From the NCBI GenBank assembly GCA_964428795.1, contig CAYRZL010000012.1, positions 1-43,211 on the forward strand: DNA of 43,211 nucleotides, written 5' to 3'. The stretch's first letter is position 1. Each line of letters opens with the position of its first letter. The position numbers were made by a program, and so were the translations under genes. Shown piece by piece: positions 40,182 to 43,211 of this stretch. Below the pieces are notes generated by a model. It ran no database searches and was not told the origin of the DNA. It was given only the letters and a program-made list of their open reading frames with translations. The DNA is from CAYRZL01 sp964428795. Its GTDB lineage: Bacteria; Bacillota; Clostridia; Lachnospirales; Lachnospiraceae.

Positions 40182-40691
40182 TCATGAATCTATTTTAATA
40201 AAAACGATATCTTTTTCCCGCAGCCGCTTTAACTGTGTCTGCTCCGCTGACAGCTCCAATACTTTGGAAAACTTTGAAACATATTCCTCCGGTATGGTAT
40301 CCAAAATTTCAAACAGCTCTTTATATAGACGCTGATAGGCAAACTCCGTATACTTCTGATACACCTGTCTGCCCATCGGTGATACCTTTATGATAACATC
40401 CTTCTTATTTATGCTTGTATGATATTTCTCCAAAAGCCCTTTTTCCACCATTTTTTTTACATTTTTTGAAAAAGCGCTGGGCGTAATACCTAATCTGCCG
40501 GCAATTTCTGCCATATTCTGGTTTTTCTCCTCGTTTTCCAAAATATACTCCATCACCTGAAGCTGCGCTGCGGAATAAGGAATCTCATCCGTATAATTGC
40601 TTTCCACTTTATATGCCTGCGCATAGGAGTTTCCGTATCTGACAAGCTTTTCCACAAAATCCCTGTATTTTCCCATCCATTCCAGCTTCAT
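40182..40691 (-). CDS. MarR-family transcriptional regulator
   Basis: A 169-residue protein. The winged helix-turn-helix (about 45-115) contains MAEIAGRLGITPSAFSKNVK then KMVEKGLLEKYHTSINKKDV with the wing, flanked by dimerisation helices. The start follows AGAGGATATAATTT. It lies 216 nt downstream of the membrane alpha/beta-hydrolase gene in the same orientation, with a hairpin between (40841-40874), so it probably has its own promoter. An imperfect inverted repeat ATCCG/CGGAT at 40755-40773 is a possible autoregulatory site. The hydrolase gene is a possible target. Confidence 0.88.
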   Translation of the reverse strand: MKLEWMGKYRDFVEKLVRYGNSYAQAYKVESNYTDEIPYSAAQLQVMEYILENEEKNQNMAEIAGRLGITPSAFSKNVKKMVEKGLLEKYHTSINKKDVIIKVSPMGRQVYQKYTEFAYQRLYKELFEILDTIPEEYVSKFSKVLELSAEQTQLKRLREKDIVFIKIDS

Positions 40692-40840
40692 AAATTATAT
40701 CCTCTTTTCCGCCAAAACAATTCAACGCTTTATTACAACATAAGCTGATTTGTGATCCGCAAATTATACGGATATTCTAACACAAAAAAAGAACCCCTGC
40801 AAATAACAACAGAAAATAACAGAAGTAAATAATAAAAGTA

Positions 40841-40874
40841 ACCGGGCAAACAGTTATGTACCCATAAGCCCGGT
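40841..40874 (-). terminator. Hairpin after the alpha/beta-hydrolase gene
   Basis: ACCGGGC (40841-40847) and GCCCGGT (40868-40874) flank a 20-nt loop. On the minus strand a T-rich stretch (TTACTTTTATTATTT) follows. Confidence 0.6.
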
Positions 40875-40907
40875 CAAACGAAGGATCTGAAACAATGATC
40901 CGAAACT

Positions 40908-42752
40908 TTATAATATACCAAATGTGGCTGTATTAGCCACTCCGATCATCAGCATAATAAATGTATTTACCAACGCTCCTAGCCATACCTTCCCGGTCGC
41001 TTTATACAAGCTCCTGTTAATAAATGCCGCAACAAACAACAATACTGTCAGCGGTATCGCCACCTGCAGGTAAAGCCGATCATCCGCCCACATGGCATTT
41101 CCGGTAGAAAACAATTTGACATACTGAATGACATTTAAAATCAGGATTCCCAGCATATTAGCCAAGCCAGAAAGTATCATATTGATTTTTTCTCTGCGCC
41201 GACTTCCTCTCAACAATAAATTGTTTGTAATCGAAATAGAAAAATAGTAAACAAAATAGAATACCACATATTGCAAAAATACGATAATCTTGTCCGGTGT
41301 AAAAGTACAGATGCCAAGTACCCAGAAACGAAAATCCGTATGGCAGAAATAGTCCGAGGCAAAAACTATCAGGTAAAATCCTACAAATACGCATACTGCC
41401 AAAACAAGCGTCCTTAAGAAATCAATTCCTCCGATTCTTATACTGGATTTTGACTGTTCCCTCACATTCCGGCTGAACTTTCTCATAATCAAAAATAAAA
41501 CCAATCCCACAATTCCATTGAAAACAGCCCAAAGCATAATGAAATTCGTAGATGACTGTGCAAACACGTTTGCCGATCCAAAAGCTGTCTGATCCGGGAA
41601 AAATACTGCATCCAGCTTTGATATCGGGAAGAAGGACAATCCTGATATGATCCATGTCACTGCCCACCCCAGCCAGAAAATCTTCTTTTTCTCCGGCTTT
41701 TCAGGAGAATCTTCCTGTTCCGGAACAATTCTTTGAAGTCCTGAGAAAATCGGAATATGTAAAAGTAACACTGCCATAGGAATAATAGCTAAAAATATAC
41801 CGATCACACCAATCAAATTAAAAAATTCCTTTACCAGCCAAACTTGGTTTCTTGATTCAATCGGCATTTCCACCCGAAAAGATGCCGCAAAAAAGTCAAC
41901 CACATTTTCCGCACTTTTTGTTGAAAAATGTAATCCCTGATGAATCACAGGAGGATTATATACTACGCGCAGCGTTTTATCCTCTGCACTGCCATAATAT
42001 TTCCCTGGTTCCACGGAAGTCACTTTTTCTTTTTCGCCCAAAACGGAATTTAACGCTGTCAACGCTTCCGGACATTCTCCGGAAATATCACCATTTCCCT
42101 TTGCCATCGTGTTATTTCCTTCGTCATATTTTGCATAATCGATTCCCATGTTTGCATGGATAACCTGAAATACTTCCTCTGTGGAAAATTGGATAAAGCC
42201 CATTGGCATACCTGCGGATACTTTGTTTTCCTCCTGTGTTCCATAATACATCAAGGTACACCATACAGCCATGCCGCCCATAGAATGTCCCAATACGCCG
42301 ATTTTTTCATGATCCACATAATCCAGATTGTTCCACGCATATTCCACCATCGGTATCATACCAATTCCATTTGCTGCAACAGCCTCCATCATTGGCAGCT
42401 CTGCGCTGCTGGATCCGCCATGATAGTATGCATCATAAGCAATCACTGCAATTCCCCGGCGCGACAGTTCAATCGCATTCATATCCTGCATCTCACTGTT
42501 ATTCAATAACCCATGGCAGGTAATCACTAACGGAACCTGATTTTCAGCGGATGCCTCTTTGGGTCTGTAAAGTGTACCGGTAATCCACTGTCCTTCATCT
42601 GTCGGAATCTTAAATTCGGAAACCTCCACTCTTCCAAAATCCGTCTGGATTATGGAAGCCCCTATGCTGCTGACAACAACCAATATCAATGCTATACATA
42701 ACATGATTGCGGCCATCCTTGTGTCCATTAACTTTTCTTTTCGTTTTTTCAT
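40908..42752 (-). CDS. Alpha/beta hydrolase fused to a multi-helix membrane domain
   Basis: A 614-residue protein. An N-terminal transmembrane helix (about 12-35) precedes an alpha/beta-hydrolase domain (about 45-300): PLVITCHGLLNNSEMQDMNA is the oxyanion region, and IGVLGHSMGGMAVW the nucleophile elbow (GHSMGG, serine present). The rest holds seven or so membrane helices in two groups separated by a charged linker (EQEDSPEKPEKKK). The hydrolase domain is likely extracytoplasmic, judged by the first helix. AAAGGAG precedes the ATG at 42752. It may be a membrane lipase or esterase acting on envelope or membrane lipids. The closest described proteins are only known as hydrolases, so function is unassigned. 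Confidence 0.8.
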   Translation of the reverse strand: MKKRKEKLMDTRMAAIMLCIALILVVVSSIGASIIQTDFGRVEVSEFKIPTDEGQWITGTLYRPKEASAENQVPLVITCHGLLNNSEMQDMNAIELSRRGIAVIAYDAYYHGGSSSAELPMMEAVAANGIGMIPMVEYAWNNLDYVDHEKIGVLGHSMGGMAVWCTLMYYGTQEENKVSAGMPMGFIQFSTEEVFQVIHANMGIDYAKYDEGNNTMAKGNGDISGECPEALTALNSVLGEKEKVTSVEPGKYYGSAEDKTLRVVYNPPVIHQGLHFSTKSAENVVDFFAASFRVEMPIESRNQVWLVKEFFNLIGVIGIFLAIIPMAVLLLHIPIFSGLQRIVPEQEDSPEKPEKKKIFWLGWAVTWIISGLSFFPISKLDAVFFPDQTAFGSANVFAQSSTNFIMLWAVFNGIVGLVLFLIMRKFSRNVREQSKSSIRIGGIDFLRTLVLAVCVFVGFYLIVFASDYFCHTDFRFWVLGICTFTPDKIIVFLQYVVFYFVYYFSISITNNLLLRGSRRREKINMILSGLANMLGILILNVIQYVKLFSTGNAMWADDRLYLQVAIPLTVLLFVAAFINRSLYKATGKVWLGALVNTFIMLMIGVANTATFGIL

Positions 42753-42781
42753 GTCTTTCTCCTTTCTTTGGAATCATATAG

Positions 42782-42794
42782 TTTCCTTTGGAAA
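42782..42794. promoter_or_regulatory. 13-bp palindrome in the alpha/beta-hydrolase leader
   Basis: TTTCCTTTGGAAA (5-bp arms, 3-nt centre) lies between the -10 and the start codon. On the minus strand TTCCAAAG recurs just after it. It is a possible operator for the MarR regulator (40182-40691); this is an inference. Confidence 0.4.
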
Positions 42795-42806
42795 TAATAT
42801 AATTCT

Positions 42807-42835
42807 ATCATAAATATTTTAATCTCTATCGTCAA
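42807..42835 (-). promoter_or_regulatory. Alpha/beta-hydrolase promoter
   Basis: On the minus strand TTGACG (42830-42835), 17 bp, TATGAT (42807-42812), 55 nt before the start at 42752. Confidence 0.72.
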
Positions 42836-42849
42836 TAACTATAATGTAC

Positions 42850-42880
42850 AAAAAAAAGAGCTACTTTTTGTAGCTTTTTT
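42850..42880. terminator. Hairpin with A and T tracts upstream of the tRNA array
   Basis: GCTAC, TTTTT, GTAGC (42860-42874) flanked by an A run and a T run. No plus-strand gene precedes it, so it most likely insulates the hydrolase promoter from the tRNA region or is a leftover. Confidence 0.6.
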
Positions 42881-42927
42881 ATAAACAAGCCGGGGACAAA
42901 TTTAGATAAAAAAATAAAAAAATTTTA

Positions 42928-42956
42928 TTGACAAGCGTTTAAGCGTATTATATAAT
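42928..42956 (+). promoter_or_regulatory. Consensus promoter of the tRNA array
   Basis: TTGACA (42928-42933), exactly 17 bp, TATAAT (42951-42956): both hexamers perfect, as expected for a stable-RNA operon. CGTCAC/GTGACG (42965-42979) forms a hairpin in the short leader before the first tRNA. Confidence 0.92.
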
Positions 42957-42996
42957 ATGTCTTGCGTCACGGCGTGACGTTTAAACCGATGCTTTT

Positions 42997-43071
42997 CGGG
43001 GTGTGGCTCAGCTTGGCTAGAGCGCCTGGTTTGGGACCAGGAGGTCGCAGGTTCGAATCCTGTCACCCCGA
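42997..43071 (+). tRNA. tRNA-Pro (UGG anticodon)
   Basis: The acceptor stem CGGGGTG pairs with CACCCCG (43064-43070), discriminator A. The anticodon loop TTTGGGA carries TGG at 43032-43034. The T loop GTTCGAATC is present. CCA is not encoded. Confidence 0.95.
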
Positions 43072-43077
43072 TCATGT

Positions 43078-43148
43078 GCGGGTGTAGTTCAATGGTAGAA
43101 CACCAGCCTTCCAAGCTGGATACGTGGGTTCGATTCCCATCACCCGCT
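43078..43148 (+). tRNA. tRNA-Gly (UCC anticodon)
   Basis: GCGGGTG pairs with CACCCGC. The anticodon loop CTTCCAA between CCAGC and GCTGG carries TCC. The T loop GTTCGATTC is present. CCA is not encoded. Confidence 0.95.
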
Positions 43149-43151
43149 TCT

Positions 43152-43211
<60 letters not shown>

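Noticed and set aside
42902..43114. A 70-codon minus-strand frame with GFEPATSWSQTRRSSQAEP
   Set aside because: This is the well-known spurious protein encoded by the antisense of tRNA genes; it covers tRNA-Pro and tRNA-Gly.

Overview
The window reads as chromosomal DNA of an anaerobic gut Firmicute, most likely a Lachnospiraceae member (Blautia or Clostridium cluster XIVa type). The support is the mid-40s GC look, AGGAGG ribosome sites, a class III (anaerobic) ribonucleotide reductase with NrdR boxes, a CarD-family regulator, ECF-type BioY, NahK/NagB/NagA, and tRNAs without encoded CCA. There is no rRNA, CRISPR array, intact phage or intact insertion sequence.

Layout. 1-930 is a scar of four truncated genes typical of integrative elements (Rpn-type nuclease, ArdC-like start, XF1762-family tail, LytTR-type receiver) butted together. 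1146-3413 holds a CarD-like gene, an ATC-hydrolase-family gene and a LysR regulator. 3619-14984, all on the minus strand, is the most notable part. It comprises a propionate-CoA-transferase-like enzyme, two different BadF/BcrA-type ATPases flanking two dehydratase/benzoyl-CoA-reductase-like subunits, an AtoDA-like CoA-transferase, an FAD oxidoreductase with a small 2[4Fe-4S] ferredoxin, and an MFS carrier. A PocR-AraC regulator lies upstream and a LysR gene downstream. The four-subunit arrangement (two ATPases, two catalytic subunits) is that of class I benzoyl-CoA reductases rather than ordinary 2-hydroxyacyl-CoA dehydratases. Two promoters drive the locus (14080-14108 and 6876-6903), and both carry the same palindromic operator at the same distance upstream of the -35 box, so they look like one regulon.

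15125-18056 is an amino-sugar operon (nahK, nagB, nagA). 18034-20194 contains a frameshifted AAA-ATPase remnant and a nuclease-helicase-like gene between palindromes. 20121-23106 is nrdDG with two pairs of NrdR boxes. 23127-26483 has gltX, a gamma-glutamyl hydrolase and an M19 dipeptidase. 26490-26750 carries two convergent, fully overlapping small transcription units that resemble a type I toxin-antitoxin RNA pair but have no visible toxin. 26795-28333 is a metallo-beta-lactamase-fold gene divergent from bioY across a BirA operator.

28487-32791 is a heterodimeric ABC exporter with a TetR regulator and a perfect 28-bp operator. 32923-38314 is trxB, a LysR gene and a CMD / GH42 beta-galactosidase / cupin operon. 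38428-40019 is an ECF sigma / membrane anti-sigma pair. 40182-42752 is a MarR gene and a membrane alpha/beta hydrolase. The window ends inside a tRNA array (Pro-UGG, Gly-UCC, Arg-UCU) with a consensus promoter.
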